Shown: piece after piece, positions 1 to 9,255 of the stretch | Numbering within the stretch: position 1 is the stretch's first letter | Layout of the letters: each line of letters starts with the position of its first letter | The notes under the pieces: generated by a model | Database searches by the model: none | What the model was told of the DNA's origin: nothing | Seen by the model: only the letters and a program-made list of their open reading frames with translations | Assembly: GCA_018401565.1 (NCBI GenBank) | Contig: JAGYKS010000039.1 | Span: 124,001 to 188,000, forward strand | Length of the DNA stretch: 64,000 nucleotides | From: Acidimicrobiales bacterium | GTDB lineage: Bacteria; Actinomycetota; Acidimicrobiia; Acidimicrobiales; Acidimicrobilacustridaceae | Direction: 5' to 3' | Translations under genes and position numbers: made by a program

Positions 1-113
1 TTCCAGTCCTCGATGATGAAGCGCCGGTACTCGCCGCGATCGGCGAACCAACGGGACTTCCAATCGGTGGTGATACCCAGGCGGAAGCCGTAGGGGTTGA
101 CTTTCTGGCCCAT
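1..113 (-). CDS. rpsC: 30S ribosomal protein S3 (uS3), N-terminal part only
   Basis: Small-subunit protein at the mRNA entry channel. Only the first 37 or so codons are inside the window. They read [14 protein letters not shown] and continue with DWKSRWFAD, the classic S3 amino terminus. The ATG overlaps the TGA of rplV by one base (TGATG), which suggests translational coupling in the S10 operon. The rest of the gene lies beyond position 1. Confidence 0.95.
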   Translation of the reverse strand, partial: MGQKVNPYGFRLGITTDWKSRWFADRGEYRRFIIEDW

Positions 114-835
114 CAGGCGTCGCCCTTCTTATCGGTGTCGTCGGCAGGGCTCTCGTCGGCAGCACTGTCGTCGGCGGGTTCCGCCTCAGCGACTGCCTCG
201 TCGCTGGAAGCCTCGTCAGTCACGACCTCATCAGTCACGACCTCATCAGTCACGACCTCATCAGTCACGACCTCATCGGTCACGACCTCGTCAGTCACGA
301 CCTCGTCACCTTCGTGCTCGTGGTCATGATCGTGTTCTTCACGCTCGGCGGTGCGCTCGGCCTTGGCCGCACGGCTGCGCGAGACGCGCTCACGACGGGC
401 GGCGGCAGCAGCCGAGGCGGTGCCAGCGCGGCCACCGGCTTCTTCACGAGCCCGGATCTTTTCGAGCTCGGCCTCGTCCATGCGGGCCACGATCACCGTG
501 ATGTGACAGGTTCGCTTGTTGATGCGGCTGGCACGGCCCCGGGCACGGGGACGGAAGCGCTTGAGCGTTGGGCCCTCATCGGCGTAACAGGCCACAACGG
601 CCAGTTCGTCGGCGGCGAGAGAGTCATTGTGCTCGGCGTTGGCAACGGCGGAGTCCAGCACCTTGCGAATGGTGGTGGCCACGTCGCGCTCGGTGCCGTC
701 GAGGATCTCCAGGGCGTCGGCCACGGACTCGTTGCGGATCAGGTTCAGCACCATGCGGGCCTTGGAGGCCGACACACGGGCGTAGCGGACCTGGGCACGG
801 GTGCCGGGTCGCTCGTTTGTCTTTGCAGCAGTCAT
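113..835 (-). CDS. rplV: 50S ribosomal protein L22 (uL22) with long acidic repeat tail
   Basis: Large-subunit protein that lines the peptide exit tunnel. Residues 1 to about 120 are a normal L22 core, including [15 protein letters not shown] and the [20 protein letters not shown] loop region. The protein is 240 aa, about twice the usual length. The extra C-terminal part has an Ala/Arg/Glu-rich stretch, a His/Asp/Glu patch ([10 protein letters not shown]), six perfect DEVVT pentapeptides (about residues 179-208), and an acidic end. The core ends near the ribosome surface, so the tail probably projects into solvent; its role is unknown. The start overlaps the rpsS stop by 4 bases. Codon use of the core resembles its neighbours; the tail is encoded by a 15-bp minisatellite. 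Confidence 0.96.
   Translation of the reverse strand: MTAAKTNERPGTRAQVRYARVSASKARMVLNLIRNESVADALEILDGTERDVATTIRKVLDSAVANAEHNDSLAADELAVVACYADEGPTLKRFRPRARGRASRINKRTCHITVIVARMDEAELEKIRAREEAGGRAGTASAAAAARRERVSRSRAAKAERTAEREEHDHDHEHEGDEVVTDEVVTDEVVTDEVVTDEVVTDEVVTDEASSDEAVAEAEPADDSAADESPADDTDKKGDA
211..300 (-). repeat. 15-bp tandem repeat, six copies, inside rplV
   Basis: Six head-to-tail 15-base units, on the plus strand cctcrtcagtcacga with one g variant in unit 5. They encode the DEVVT pentapeptides of the L22 tail. The period is a multiple of three, so copy-number change would not shift the frame. Units are almost identical, which points to recent expansion. Confidence 0.95.
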
Positions 836-1110
836 CGGCGTCCCTTGCGCTCCTGGCCAGCGTGGAACTTGAACGTCCGGGTGGGTGCGAACTCACCGAG
901 CTTGTGTCCCACCATGGATTCGGTGATGTACACCGGTACGTGCTTGCGCCCATCGTGCACCGCCATGGTGTGACCGACCATGTCGGGGATGATGGTGGAT
1001 CGGCGCGACCAGGTCTTGATCACGCGCTTTTCACCCGACTCGTTCTGGGCGTCCACCTTGGCCAACAGGTGGTCGTCAACGAAGGGGCCTTTTTTGAGAC
1101 TGCGAGGCAT
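832..1110 (-). CDS. rpsS: 30S ribosomal protein S19 (uS19)
   Basis: Small-subunit head protein that pairs with S13 near the A-site finger. It is 92 aa, the usual length. It starts [15 protein letters not shown] and contains [13 protein letters not shown] and [19 protein letters not shown], all diagnostic of uS19. ATG start. It lies 13 bases downstream of the rplB stop and overlaps the rplV start by 4 bases, in the normal S10-operon order L2-S19-L22-S3. Confidence 0.98.
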   Translation of the reverse strand: MPRSLKKGPFVDDHLLAKVDAQNESGEKRVIKTWSRRSTIIPDMVGHTMAVHDGRKHVPVYITESMVGHKLGEFAPTRTFKFHAGQERKGRR

Positions 1111-1123
1111 CGATTCCTACTTC

Positions 1124-1951
1124 CTACCGGCGCGCTTTGCGACGGCGGACGATCATCTTCTGGGACGACTTCTTCTTGTTGCGGGTACGGCCCTCGGGCT
1201 TGCCCCACGGCGACACCGGATGGCGGCCACCTGAGGTCTTGCCCTCGCCACCACCATGAGGATGGTCGACCGGGTTCATCACGACACCACGGGACTGCGG
1301 GCGAACGCCCTTCCAGCGGTTACGCCCCGCCTTGCCGATCTTGATCAGCTCGGCCTGGGCGTTGCCCACCGTGCCCACCGTGGCTCGACAATCGATGGGT
1401 ACACGACGCATCTCGCTGCTGGGCAGGCGCACGGTGGCGTAGTCGCCCTCCTTGGCCACGAGCTGGATCGACGAACCAGCGGAGCGGGCCATCTTGCCCC
1501 CGCCACCGGGACGCAACTCAACGTTGTGAATGGTGGTACCCACCGGGATGTAGCGCATTGGCAGCGCACAGCCCGGACGGATGTCAGCGTCACGACCCGA
1601 CCGGACCCGGTCACCGACGTTCATGCCCTCGGCAGCCAGGATGTAGGCCTTTTCGCCGTCGAGGTAATGGAGCAGGGCGATGCGGGCGTTGCGGTTGGGG
1701 TCGTACTCGATGGCAGCGACCTTGGCCTCAAAGTCGTCCTTGACCCGACGGAAGTCGACGATGCGGTACTGGCGCTTGTGGCCACCACCACGATGCCGGG
1801 ACGTCTTGCGGCCGTGGGCGTTGCGACCACCGGTGCGGGGCCGCGGTGCCAGCAGGCTCTTTTCCGGTGTGGTCTTGGTGATCTCGGCGAAGTCGGAGAC
1901 GGTCTGGAACCGACGGCCGGGGCTTGTGGGTTTGCGCTTGCGTACTGCCAT
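1124..1951 (-). CDS. rplB: 50S ribosomal protein L2 (uL2)
   Basis: Large-subunit protein needed for subunit association and peptidyl-transferase activity. It is 275 aa, the family length, beginning [14 protein letters not shown] at the ATG 1951-1949. The conserved C-terminal block around [16 protein letters not shown] is present and includes the functionally critical His. The reading frame stays open upstream into rplW only because of the indel in that gene, so the long merged frame is not a real fusion. The start lies 5 bases after the rplW stop. Confidence 0.98.
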   Translation of the reverse strand: MAVRKRKPTSPGRRFQTVSDFAEITKTTPEKSLLAPRPRTGGRNAHGRKTSRHRGGGHKRQYRIVDFRRVKDDFEAKVAAIEYDPNRNARIALLHYLDGEKAYILAAEGMNVGDRVRSGRDADIRPGCALPMRYIPVGTTIHNVELRPGGGGKMARSAGSSIQLVAKEGDYATVRLPSSEMRRVPIDCRATVGTVGNAQAELIKIGKAGRNRWKGVRPQSRGVVMNPVDHPHGGGEGKTSGGRHPVSPWGKPEGRTRNKKKSSQKMIVRRRKARR

Positions 1952-1956
1952 GTCAG

Positions 1957-2248
1957 TCAGGCCTCGAACATGTCGATGGTCTCGCCGGGGGCGAGAGTCA
2001 CGTAGGCCCGCTTGACGTCGGGCCGCTTGCCGAATGTGGGGGAACGCCGGTTCCGCTTGCGCTTGCCCTTTTTGTTCAGGGTGTTGACCGAGAGCACCTT
2101 CACCTTGAACAGGGTCTCGTACCGCGCTGCGGATCTCGGGCTTGCTGGCATCGGGATGAACACGGAACGTGTACACCCCGGTGTCCTGCAGTGCGTAGGT
2201 CTTCTCACTCACCTCGGGGGCGATGACCACGTCGTGTGGGTACTTCAT
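1957..2248 (-). CDS. rplW: 50S ribosomal protein L23 (uL23), one-base frameshift
   Basis: Tunnel-exit protein and docking site for trigger factor and SRP. The N-terminal part ([20 protein letters not shown], then SAV) is in one frame. The C-terminal part ([19 protein letters not shown] to DMFEA) is in the next. Removing one base at about 2120 (GCG GTA CGA restored to GCG GTC GAG) gives a continuous 96-aa L23 of normal length. The start overlaps the rplD stop by 4 bases. An essential single-copy gene is unlikely to be broken, so a sequence error is the best reading. Confidence 0.93.
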
Positions 2249-2997
2249 GCGTCGTCCTCCGCAGGGGTGGCAGCATCGTCAGCTTCGGTGTCGCCGGTGT
2301 CGGCAACGTCGGCAACGTCGACAGCGGGCTCGGGCTCGGTGGCAGCAGGAGCGGGCTCGGTGGCAGCAGGAGCGGCCGACGAAACCACCTCGGCACCGGG
2401 CAGTGCGTCAGAGGTGAACACGACCCAGTCGCTCACCAACACGTCGTAGGCGTTGAGCTGATCCGACTCCAGCAGGTGCACCTCGGGAAGGTTGCGGAAG
2501 CTGAGCGCCGACACGGCATCATCCCGACGCAGCACCATCAGCACCCGACCACCGACGCCCAGGGCGGCGAGGGCTTCACGGCCCGACTTGGTGCTGGGTG
2601 CTTCAAATCCCCAGTTGTCGATCACGACGACCTTGCCATCAGCGGCACGGTCTGACAGCGCCGATCGCAGGGCGAGGCGCACCATCTTCTTGGGGGTGCG
2701 CTGGGCGTAGGAACGGGGCTTCGGTCCAAGGGCCACACCACCACCACGCCACTGCGGCGAGCGGATCGAACCCTGTCGGGCACGGCCGGTGCCCTTCTGA
2801 CGCCACGGCTTGGCACCACCACCGCGGACCTCGGCCCGGGTCTTGGTGGACTGCGTGCCCGAACGGCGTGCGGCCAGCTGGGCCGTCACCACCTGGTGCA
2901 TCACGGCAACGTTGGGCTCGATCCCGAACCACTCGTCGTTGAGTTCAACAGAGCCGGACTTCTTGCCGGCCGGGGTACGAACATCGATGCTTGTCAT
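2245..2997 (-). CDS. rplD: 50S ribosomal protein L4 (uL4) with acidic C-terminal tail
   Basis: Large-subunit protein with a tunnel loop; in some bacteria it autoregulates the S10 operon. Residues 1 to about 207 are a full L4, including [20 protein letters not shown] (about 53-72), the tunnel-loop signature. About 43 extra residues follow, rich in Ala, Glu, Asp and Pro ([13 protein letters not shown], then [10 protein letters not shown]). Total 250 aa against about 205-215 usually. The start shares one base with the rplC stop (TGATG). Confidence 0.97.
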   Translation of the reverse strand: MTSIDVRTPAGKKSGSVELNDEWFGIEPNVAVMHQVVTAQLAARRSGTQSTKTRAEVRGGGAKPWRQKGTGRARQGSIRSPQWRGGGVALGPKPRSYAQRTPKKMVRLALRSALSDRAADGKVVVIDNWGFEAPSTKSGREALAALGVGGRVLMVLRRDDAVSALSFRNLPEVHLLESDQLNAYDVLVSDWVVFTSDALPGAEVVSSAAPAATEPAPAATEPEPAVDVADVADTGDTEADDAATPAEDDA

Positions 2998-3659
2998 CAG
3001 TCAGCCTCCCCCGCTGCCACGACGACTGCGCCCTTGATGGCGTTGCGGACCACAACCCGGCCGCCACGGGGGCCGGGAACCGATCCACGCACCAGCAGAA
3101 GGCCAGCTTCGGCATCAACCTCGACGACCTTCAGGTTCATGGTGGTGACCTTGCCGCCACCCATGCGCCCAGCCATCTTCTTTCCACGGAACACCCGAGC
3201 GGGCGTGGCGCACGCACCGACGGAGCCGGGCTTGCGGTGGACCCGGTGGGTACCGTGCGACGCCTTCTGGCCCGAGAAGTTGTGACGCTTCATCGTGCCG
3301 GCGAAGCCCTTGCCACGACTCACCGAAGTGACGTCGACAAGCTGCCCCTCGGCGAAGACATCAGCCTCGATGTGCTGGCCGACCTCGTAACCCGAGATGT
3401 CGTCGAGGCGCAGCTCCACGAGCTTCACCCCGGGATCCACACCGGCGGCGTCGTAGTGACCGGCCGTGGGGCGGTTCACCTTGCGGGGGTCGCGGGTTCC
3501 ATAGGTGACCTGCAGGGCGCCGTAACCGTCACGCTCGACGGTCTTGATCTGCACCACACGCACCGCAGGAACGCGCAGCACGGTGACGGGGACGACCTTG
3601 TCGTCCTGCCACATCTGGGTCATTCCGACCTTTACGGCCACAAGAGCTGTGTTCGCCAT
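2997..3659 (-). CDS. rplC: 50S ribosomal protein L3 (uL3)
   Basis: Early-assembly large-subunit protein reaching the peptidyl-transferase centre. It is 220 aa with the signatures [15 protein letters not shown] and [23 protein letters not shown] start at 3659. It normally follows rpsJ directly. Here 1229 bases and an opposite-strand gene separate the two, so rplC probably begins its own transcription unit from the candidate promoter at 3837-3866. Confidence 0.97.
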   Translation of the reverse strand: MANTALVAVKVGMTQMWQDDKVVPVTVLRVPAVRVVQIKTVERDGYGALQVTYGTRDPRKVNRPTAGHYDAAGVDPGVKLVELRLDDISGYEVGQHIEADVFAEGQLVDVTSVSRGKGFAGTMKRHNFSGQKASHGTHRVHRKPGSVGACATPARVFRGKKMAGRMGGGKVTTMNLKVVEVDAEAGLLLVRGSVPGPRGGRVVVRNAIKGAVVVAAGEAD

Positions 3660-3713
3660 CTCTGAAGCGTTCTTCCTGTTTCCTGGGTGAGCAGCCGAGG
3701 CCGTTCACACCAA

Positions 3714-3743
3714 CGCTCCGCACGGGACAGGCCCGCCGGAGCG
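3714..3743 (-). other. stem-loop in the rplC leader
   Basis: A perfect 7-bp stem, CGCTCCG pairing with CGGAGCG, encloses a second CGGG/CCCG stem with a 5-base loop. It lies about 55-85 bases upstream of the rplC start, inside the transcript expected from the candidate promoter. It could be an autoregulatory leader element for a ribosomal protein, but no specific family is recognised. Confidence 0.45.
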
Positions 3744-3836
3744 CTCGGTTGGTTTCGCCGTGGGGTACCTGTGGACATGCCAAGGCCGTCACGGACATCG
3801 GTTAGCGGCCGGATGAGTCCGGCGCACGGAGAGATC

Positions 3837-3866
3837 ACCCTAGCGGGACCCGGCCCGACAGTCCAA
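3837..3866 (-). promoter_or_regulatory. candidate promoter for the rplC-rplD-rplW-rplB operon
   Basis: On the minus strand TTGGAC (3866-3861) is followed after 18 bases by TAGGGT (3842-3837), a good actinobacterial -35/-10 pair. It lies in the 343-base gene-free stretch 3660-4002 between the divergent rplC and TMEM175-like genes and would give a leader of about 170 bases. A separate promoter is expected here because the usual upstream gene, rpsJ, has been cut off. Confidence 0.5.
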
Positions 3867-3989
3867 CTCGCCCTGGGCGTGGGGTGCCAACGCCTCCAAC
3901 AATGGGTTCCGGCCCCACCACCGGGCTCCCACATGATCACCCCCTGCGCCCGCCACGCAGGCACCCACGGCGATTCATGGCGGGGACCC

Positions 3990-3995
3990 TAGGAT
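3990..3995 (+). promoter_or_regulatory. -10 box for leaderless start of the TMEM175-like gene
   Basis: TAGGAT sits exactly 7 bases upstream of the ATG at 4003. That spacing puts the transcription start at or next to the A of ATG, the arrangement of leaderless actinobacterial genes. I saw no convincing -35 box. Confidence 0.4.
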
Positions 3996-4002
3996 CTCCG
4001 GC

Positions 4003-4707
4003 ATGGCGTCGGACCCCCAACACGATCCGTCGGATCGGCAGAAGTCAGCGGGGTCCCCTTCCCCGCCGCCGTCCCCGACCCCGCGCCACCGGGGCCCATT
4101 TTCTGGCACTGCCGGAGTTGGAACCGAACGCGTTGAGGCGTTCAGCGATGGGGTCTATGCCATCGCCATCACCTTGCTGGTCCTCAACTTTGCCATCGCC
4201 ACCGACCTGACTGACGACCAGGTGTGGCCGGCGATCACCGATCAGGCGCCCCAACTTCTGTCGGCTGCCCTGAGTTTCGCCGTGATCGGGGTGTACTGGG
4301 CCGGGCACAACACCTTGTTCCGCCGGATAGAGCACTGCAGTGGCTCGCTGACCGTGGTGAATCTGCTCCACCTCGCCACCATCGTGTTCCTTCCCTTCCC
4401 CACCCTGGTGCTGGCCGAATACGCCGACAGCTTCGCCGGAGTGTCGTTCTACGCCGCCACGCTGGCGCTCACCGGGTTTAGTGCAGCACTGGTCACGTGG
4501 ACGGCATGGCGCCAGGGGCTCATGGCATCGTCGGTTGACCGCCAGTGGATTGAGGCCCGCCTCATCGGGCTGTGCAGCACACCCATGGTGTTCGTGCTGT
4601 CCATCGCCGTGGCCTCGGTGAACCCCACCGCCGCCACCTACTTCTGGCTGTTTGCACTGGTGGCAGACCGGGTGGTGACAAAGCTGGTGTCGCTCATCGG
4701 GCGCTGA
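4003..4707 (+). CDS. TMEM175/DUF1211-family potassium channel-like membrane protein
   Basis: Predicted integral membrane protein of 234 aa with a Pro/Ser-rich cytoplasmic N-terminus (about residues 1-40) and about six hydrophobic helices. Helix 1 carries RVEAFSDGVYAIAITLLVL, the FSD-containing motif of TMEM175/DUF1211. YWAGHNTLFRRIE and NLLHLATIVFLPFPTLVL are further family blocks. Bacterial relatives are tetrameric potassium-permeable channels; conductance here is inferred from family only. It lies on the opposite strand between rpsJ and rplC, an unusual insertion site. The upstream TAGGAT suggests a leaderless mRNA. Confidence 0.85.
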   Translation: MASDPQHDPSDRQKSAGSPSPPPSPTPRHRGPFSGTAGVGTERVEAFSDGVYAIAITLLVLNFAIATDLTDDQVWPAITDQAPQLLSAALSFAVIGVYWAGHNTLFRRIEHCSGSLTVVNLLHLATIVFLPFPTLVLAEYADSFAGVSFYAATLALTGFSAALVTWTAWRQGLMASSVDRQWIEARLIGLCSTPMVFVLSIAVASVNPTAATYFWLFALVADRVVTKLVSLIGR

Positions 4708-4727
4708 GGCACGGCGCTGGTCACGAC

Positions 4728-4791
4728 CAGCTTGTGCCGACAACGACCCCAGCTTGTGCCGACAACGACCGCAGCTTGTGCCGACAACGAC
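4728..4791. repeat. three tandem 22-bp repeats with an internal dyad
   Basis: The 20-base unit CAGCTTGTGCCGACAACGAC occurs at 4728, 4750 and 4772, so the period is 22 bases, about two helical turns. Each unit contains the dyad TTGT-gccg-ACAA. The array lies between the convergent ends of the TMEM175-like gene and rpsJ. It looks like a cooperative protein-binding array or a mobile intergenic repeat; it is not coding. Confidence 0.85.
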
Positions 4792-4888
4792 AGGAACCCG
4801 ATCCCCAAGGACCGGGTCCGAGCCATCAATTCAGTGTCAGTACTTCGCTTGGTGTCAGCCCGGCACGCATGCCGGCCAACAGCGGCCA

Positions 4889-5208
4889 CTAGGCCTGCTG
4901 GAGCTTGATCTCAACGTCCACGCCAGCGGGGAGGTCAAGGCGCTGCAGCGAGTCCACCGTCTTGGCTGACGGCTCGAGGATGTCGATCAACCGCTTGTGG
5001 ATCCGCATCTCGAAATGCTCCCGGGAGTCCTTGTCCTTGTGGGGTGAGCGAACCACCGTGTAACGGTGACGCTCAGTGGGCAAGGGACCGGCCCGCGAAT
5101 GGTTGCGTTGGTTCGCACCACGGTCTCGACGATCTTCTTCGTCGACTGATCGATCAGCTCGTGGTCGTACGCCTTGAGCCGGATTCGGATCTTCTGCTTC
5201 TCAGCCAT
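4889..5208 (-). CDS. rpsJ: 30S ribosomal protein S10 (uS10/NusE), one-base frameshift
   Basis: Ribosomal head protein that also acts in antitermination with NusB and NusG. It starts [20 protein letters not shown]. At RGPVP the frame breaks and resumes one base off as [20 protein letters not shown], ending EIKLQQA. Adding one base to a C run at about 5083-5085 restores 106 continuous residues. An error in the sequence is more likely than loss of an essential gene. It is the last gene of the str block (tuf copy 1 upstream) instead of the first gene before rplC. Confidence 0.92.
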
Positions 5209-5336
5209 AATCGTCGCTTCCTGGTGCCGGGCCAACACTGTCGTGGTGACCCGGGATCCACTGGGTTGTCAATGTTCGCATCCCCGCTGGGGATGATGCC
5301 GACGGATGCCGACAGGGATTCGGTTGTTTGCGGTGG

Positions 5337-6533
5337 TCAGTCGATGATCTTGGTGACGCGGCCGGCGCCCACGGTGCGGCCACCCTCACGGATGGCGAAA
5401 CGCAGACCCTCGTCCATGGCGATCGGAGCAATCAACTCCACCGTCATGGCCGTGTTGTCACCCGGCATACACATCTCCAGTACCGTCAGGCAACGTCAAC
5501 CGAACCCGTCACATCAGTGGTCCGGAAGTAAAACTGCGGGCGGTACCCGTCGAAGAACGGCTTGTGACGGCCGCCCTCCTCCTTCGTCAACACATACACC
5601 TGACCCTCAAACTGGGTATGCGGCGTAATCGAACCCGGCTTACACAACACCTGACCACGCTCAACATCTTCACTGCTTGGTGCCACGCAACAACGCACCC
5701 ACGTTGTCACCCGCCTGACCCTGATCCAACAACTTACGGAACATCTCCACACCCGTACACGTCGTCTTTTGCGTGTCTTTGAGACCAATGATCTCAATCT
5801 CGTCAGAAGTGTTCACCACACCTGCTCGATACGACCTCGTCACCACCGTCCCACGACCAGTAATCGTGAACACATCCTCAATCGGCATCAAAAACGGCTT
5901 ATCCAAATCACGCTCAGGCTCAGGAACCGACGCATCACACGCCGCCATCAACTCCATGATCTGCGCCGTGCGCACGCCGCATCCCCCTCAAGCGCCTTCA
6001 ACGCCGACACCTTCACCACCGGAATGTCATCACCAGGGAACTCATACTCGCTCAACAACTCGCGAACCTCAAGCTCCACCAAATCCAACAACTCCTCATC
6101 ATCCACCATGTCCGACTTATTCAAAGCCACCACAATGTAAGGAACACCCACCTGACGAGCCAACAACACATGCTCACGCGTCTGCGGCATCGGACCATCA
6201 GTAGCCGCCACCACCAAAATCGCCCCATCCACCTGAGCCGCACCCGTAATCATGTTCTTGATGTAATCCGCATGACCCGGCATATCAACATGCGCATAAT
6301 GACGATTCTCCGTCTCATACTCAATATGAGCAATATTGATCGTGATACCACGCTCACGCTCCTCAGGCGCCTTATCAATATCCGCAAACTGCGTAAACGA
6401 CGTCGACGAAGGATCAGCATCAGCCAACACCTTGGTCATCGCCGCCGTCAACGTCGTCTTCCCATGATCAATATGACCCATCGTGCCCAACATTCGCATG
6501 GGGCTTGTTCCGCTCAAACTTCTCACGTGCCAT
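5337..6533 (-). pseudogene. tuf: tuf copy 1: EF-Tu gene broken by seven indels
   Basis: Second gene for elongation factor Tu, in the standard str position after fusA. Compared with the intact copy at 25016-26206 it has seven indel events: +1 near 5478, +1 near 5497, +1 near 5672, -1 near 5822, +1 near 5834, +2 near 5970 and +1 near 6490. The net +6 agrees with 1197 versus 1191 bases. Between the indels the protein is well conserved and most differences are silent. It is therefore either a very recent pseudogene or a functional gene damaged by sequence error, which is common in repeated genes. The last 141 coding bases (5337-5477) are identical to copy 2, a sign of gene conversion. T-ending codons are common in the remainder, unlike in neighbouring fusA. 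Confidence 0.85.
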
Positions 6534-6629
6534 GGGAGGCGCTCCTCTTTATTCCTGATGATGACGTACTGGCTGGATGGTGTTGGACTGACTACTGGAC
6601 GACGGCGGGTCCCGCCGGGCACTGCGAAA

Positions 6630-8711
6630 CTATTCCCCACGGACCCGGGTGACGATCTCTTCCTGGACGTTGGACGGAGCCGCCTGGTACGAGTCGAACT
6701 GCATGGTGTAGTTCGCCCGGCCCTGGGTCTTCGACCGAAGATCGGTAGCGTAACCGAACATGCGGTCCAGCGGAACCTGCGCCCGCACAACCTGGGCGTT
6801 GCCCCGCTGCTCGGTTCCCTCCAGCTTGCCCCGGCGTGACGACAGGTCACCCATGACGTCGCCGAGGTAATCGTCGGGGGTCACAACCTCAACCTGCATG
6901 ATCGGCTCCAGAAGCACCGGCTTGGCCTTGCGGGCAGCCTCCTTGAACACCATGGAGCCGGCGATCTTGAACGCCATTTCCGAGGAGTCCACGTCGTGGT
7001 ACTTGCCGTCGTGCAGGGTGGCCCGGATGTCCACGGTGGGATAGCCGGCCAGAACGCCCGAGGTCATGGCCTCCTGGATGCCGGCATCGATGGAGGGGAT
7101 GTACTCCTTGGGGATGCGGCCGCCGGTGATCTTGTCCACGAACTCGTAGCCCCCACCGGGCCCGGTGGACTCGATGGTCACGGTGACCTCGGCGTACTGG
7201 CCCGAACCACCGGTCTGCTTTTTGTGGGTGTAGGTCACCGACTCGGCGGCCTTGGTCACCGTCTCACGGTAGGCAACCTGCGGCTTGCCGACGGTGGCGT
7301 CCACCTTGAACTCGCGCAGCATGCGGTCGACCAGCACCTCGAGGTGGAGCTCGCCCATGCCCGAGATCACGGTCTGGCCGGTCTCTTCGTCGCTGCGGAT
7401 CCGGAAGGTGGGGTCCTCTTCGGACAGCGACATCAGGGCCTTGGACATCTTGTCCTGGTCGGCCTTGGTCTTGGGCTCCACGGCCACGTGGATGACGGGC
7501 TCGGGGAACACGAGCTGTTCGAGCACGATGGGGTGGGCCGGGTCGCACAGGGTGTCACCGGTACGGGTGTTCTTGAGTCCGATGGCGGCCACGATGTCGC
7601 CGGCGTAGACCCGATCCACGTCCTGCTGGGCGTTGGCGTGCATCTCAAGCAGGCGACCCATGCGTTCCTTGTCACCCGAACGCACGTTGAGCACCTGCTC
7701 ACCCTGGGCCAGTGACCCCGAGTACACCCGGAAGTACGTGAGCTTGCCCACGTGAGGGGCGCTCATGATCTTGAAGGCAAGGGCGGCGAACGGGGCGTCG
7801 TCGGCGGGCTCGCGCTCAAGGGGCTCGCCCGAGCGGGTGTTCTCGCCAACAACGGCTCCCACGTCGAGAGGCGACGGCAGGTAGGACACCACGGCGTCGA
7901 GCAGGGGCTGGACGCCCTTGTTCTTGAATGCCGACCCGGTCAGCACCGGCACGAACTCGCCGGCCAGCGTGCCGGCCCGCAGCGCCGCCCGCAGTTCGTC
8001 TTCGGTGATTTCTTCTTCTTCGAGGAACTTCACCAGCAGCGTCTCGTCGGACGACGCCACCGTCTCGAGCAGGGCATTGCGGTACGTCTCGGCCTTGTCA
8101 GCGAGTTCGGCGGGAATGTCCACCACGTCCCACTCGGCGCCGAGATCCTCGTTGCGCCAGACCAGCGCCTTCATGGTGACCAGGTCGACCACACCGGCGA
8201 ACTCGCTCTCGGAGCCGATGGGCAACTGCAACACTGCCGGGACTGCACCCAGCCGATCCACGATGGAGTCCACGGCGCCGTAGAAGTCGGCTCCCATGCG
8301 GTCCATCTTGTTGATGAAGCAGATGCGGGGCACGCCGTACTTGTTGGCCTGTCGCCACACGGTCTCGGACTGCGGCTCCACGCCGGCCACACCGTCGAAC
8401 ACCGCCACGGCACCGTCGAGCACACGCAGGGACCGCTCGACCTCCACGGTGAAGTCCACGTGGCCCGGGGTGTCGATGATGTTGATGCGGTGATCGTCCC
8501 ACTCGCACGTGGTGGCGGCCGACGTGATGGTGATGCCGCGTTCCTGCTCCTGCGCCATCCAGTCCATGGTGGCCGCGCCCTCGTGAACCTCACCGATCTT
8601 GTAGCTCTTGCCGGTGTAGTAGAGGATTCGCTCGGTGGTGGTGGTCTTGCCCGCGTCGATATGGGCCATGATGCCGATATTGCGGGTCTTGGCGAGTGAG
8701 TGCCTGGCCAT
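6630..8711 (-). CDS. fusA: elongation factor G
   Basis: Translocation GTPase, 693 aa, the usual length. G1 is [19 protein letters not shown] (about residues 16-34), followed by the switch-I block [12 protein letters not shown]3 DTPGHVDFT and G4 [10 protein letters not shown]. Domain IV contains the [20 protein letters not shown] block. ATG start at 8711. It lies between rpsG and tuf copy 1 in the classic str order S12-S7-EF-G-EF-Tu. Codons are strongly GC-ending, in contrast to tuf. Confidence 0.98.
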   Translation of the reverse strand: MARHSLAKTRNIGIMAHIDAGKTTTTERILYYTGKSYKIGEVHEGAATMDWMAQEQERGITITSAATTCEWDDHRINIIDTPGHVDFTVEVERSLRVLDGAVAVFDGVAGVEPQSETVWRQANKYGVPRICFINKMDRMGADFYGAVDSIVDRLGAVPAVLQLPIGSESEFAGVVDLVTMKALVWRNEDLGAEWDVVDIPAELADKAETYRNALLETVASSDETLLVKFLEEEEITEDELRAALRAGTLAGEFVPVLTGSAFKNKGVQPLLDAVVSYLPSPLDVGAVVGENTRSGEPLEREPADDAPFAALAFKIMSAPHVGKLTYFRVYSGSLAQGEQVLNVRSGDKERMGRLLEMHANAQQDVDRVYAGDIVAAIGLKNTRTGDTLCDPAHPIVLEQLVFPEPVIHVAVEPKTKADQDKMSKALMSLSEEDPTFRIRSDEETGQTVISGMGELHLEVLVDRMLREFKVDATVGKPQVAYRETVTKAAESVTYTHKKQTGGSGQYAEVTVTIESTGPGGGYEFVDKITGGRIPKEYIPSIDAGIQEAMTSGVLAGYPTVDIRATLHDGKYHDVDSSEMAFKIAGSMVFKEAARKAKPVLLEPIMQVEVVTPDDYLGDVMGDLSSRRGKLEGTEQRGNAQVVRAQVPLDRMFGYATDLRSKTQGRANYTMQFDSYQAAPSNVQEEIVTRVRGE

Positions 8712-8782
8712 CGTCTTTGTCTTCCGTGTGGTGGGGGGCTAGCGGATGGAAATGGGAGTACGTCGGCACGAGGCCGCCGGGC

Positions 8783-9253
8783 TCACCAGCGGTAGTGGGC
8801 GAAGGCCTTGTTGGACTCGGCCATCTTGTGGAGGTCTTCACGACGCTTCACCGAGGCACCAACACTGTTGGAGGCATCAAGGATCTCGTTGGCCAGACGC
8901 TCGGCCATGCTCTTTTCCCGACGCTGGCGGGAGAAACCCACGATCCAGCGGACGGCCAGAGTGCTGGACCGACGGGGACGAACCTCAACGGGCACCTGGT
9001 AGGTGGCGCCACCGACTCGACGGCTGCGCACCTCGAGCTGGGGCTTCACGTTCTCGATGGCCTTTTTCAGCGTGGCGACGGGCTCCGACCCGGTGCGGGT
9101 CTCGACCAGCGCCAGGGCGTCGTACACGATCTTCTCGGCGGTGGAGCGCTTGCCGCGCTGAAGGACCTTGTTGACGATCTGGGTGACAAGCACCGACCGA
9201 TAAATCGGATCGGGGGCGAGTTCACGGCGGGGTGCTGGACCCTTGCGAGGCAC
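8783..9253 (-). CDS. rpsG: 30S ribosomal protein S7 (uS7)
   Basis: Primary 16S-binding assembly protein of the 30S head. It is 156 aa starting [10 protein letters not shown], with [21 protein letters not shown] and the C-terminal [21 protein letters not shown], all diagnostic. The start codon is GTG, two bases after the rpsL stop, so the two are likely coupled. Confidence 0.98.
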   Translation of the reverse strand: MPRKGPAPRRELAPDPIYRSVLVTQIVNKVLQRGKRSTAEKIVYDALALVETRTGSEPVATLKKAIENVKPQLEVRSRRVGGATYQVPVEVRPRRSSTLAVRWIVGFSRQRREKSMAERLANEILDASNSVGASVKRREDLHKMAESNKAFAHYRW

Positions 9254-9255
9254 GT

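Noticed and set aside
211-300. CRISPR-like array
   Set aside because: Units are 15 bases, contiguous without spacers, and lie in frame within rplV. The same holds for the arrays at 30531 and 49191. No cas genes are present.
113-501. Separate small genes in the rplV repeat region on the plus strand
   Set aside because: The plus-strand frames are translations of the same 15-bp repeat (SRPHQ, TTSSV) with no ribosome-binding site. They come from repeat periodicity.
1124-2248. Apparent RplW-RplB fusion of 374 codons
   Set aside because: It arises from the one-base insertion at about 2120. After that point the L23 frame is nonsense until the L2 start at 1951. L2 has a perfect normal start and L23 continues in the next frame.
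4728-4791. Prophage or IS attachment site
   Set aside because: No integrase, transposase or terminal inverted repeats are found anywhere in the window, and the repeats lack target-site structure.
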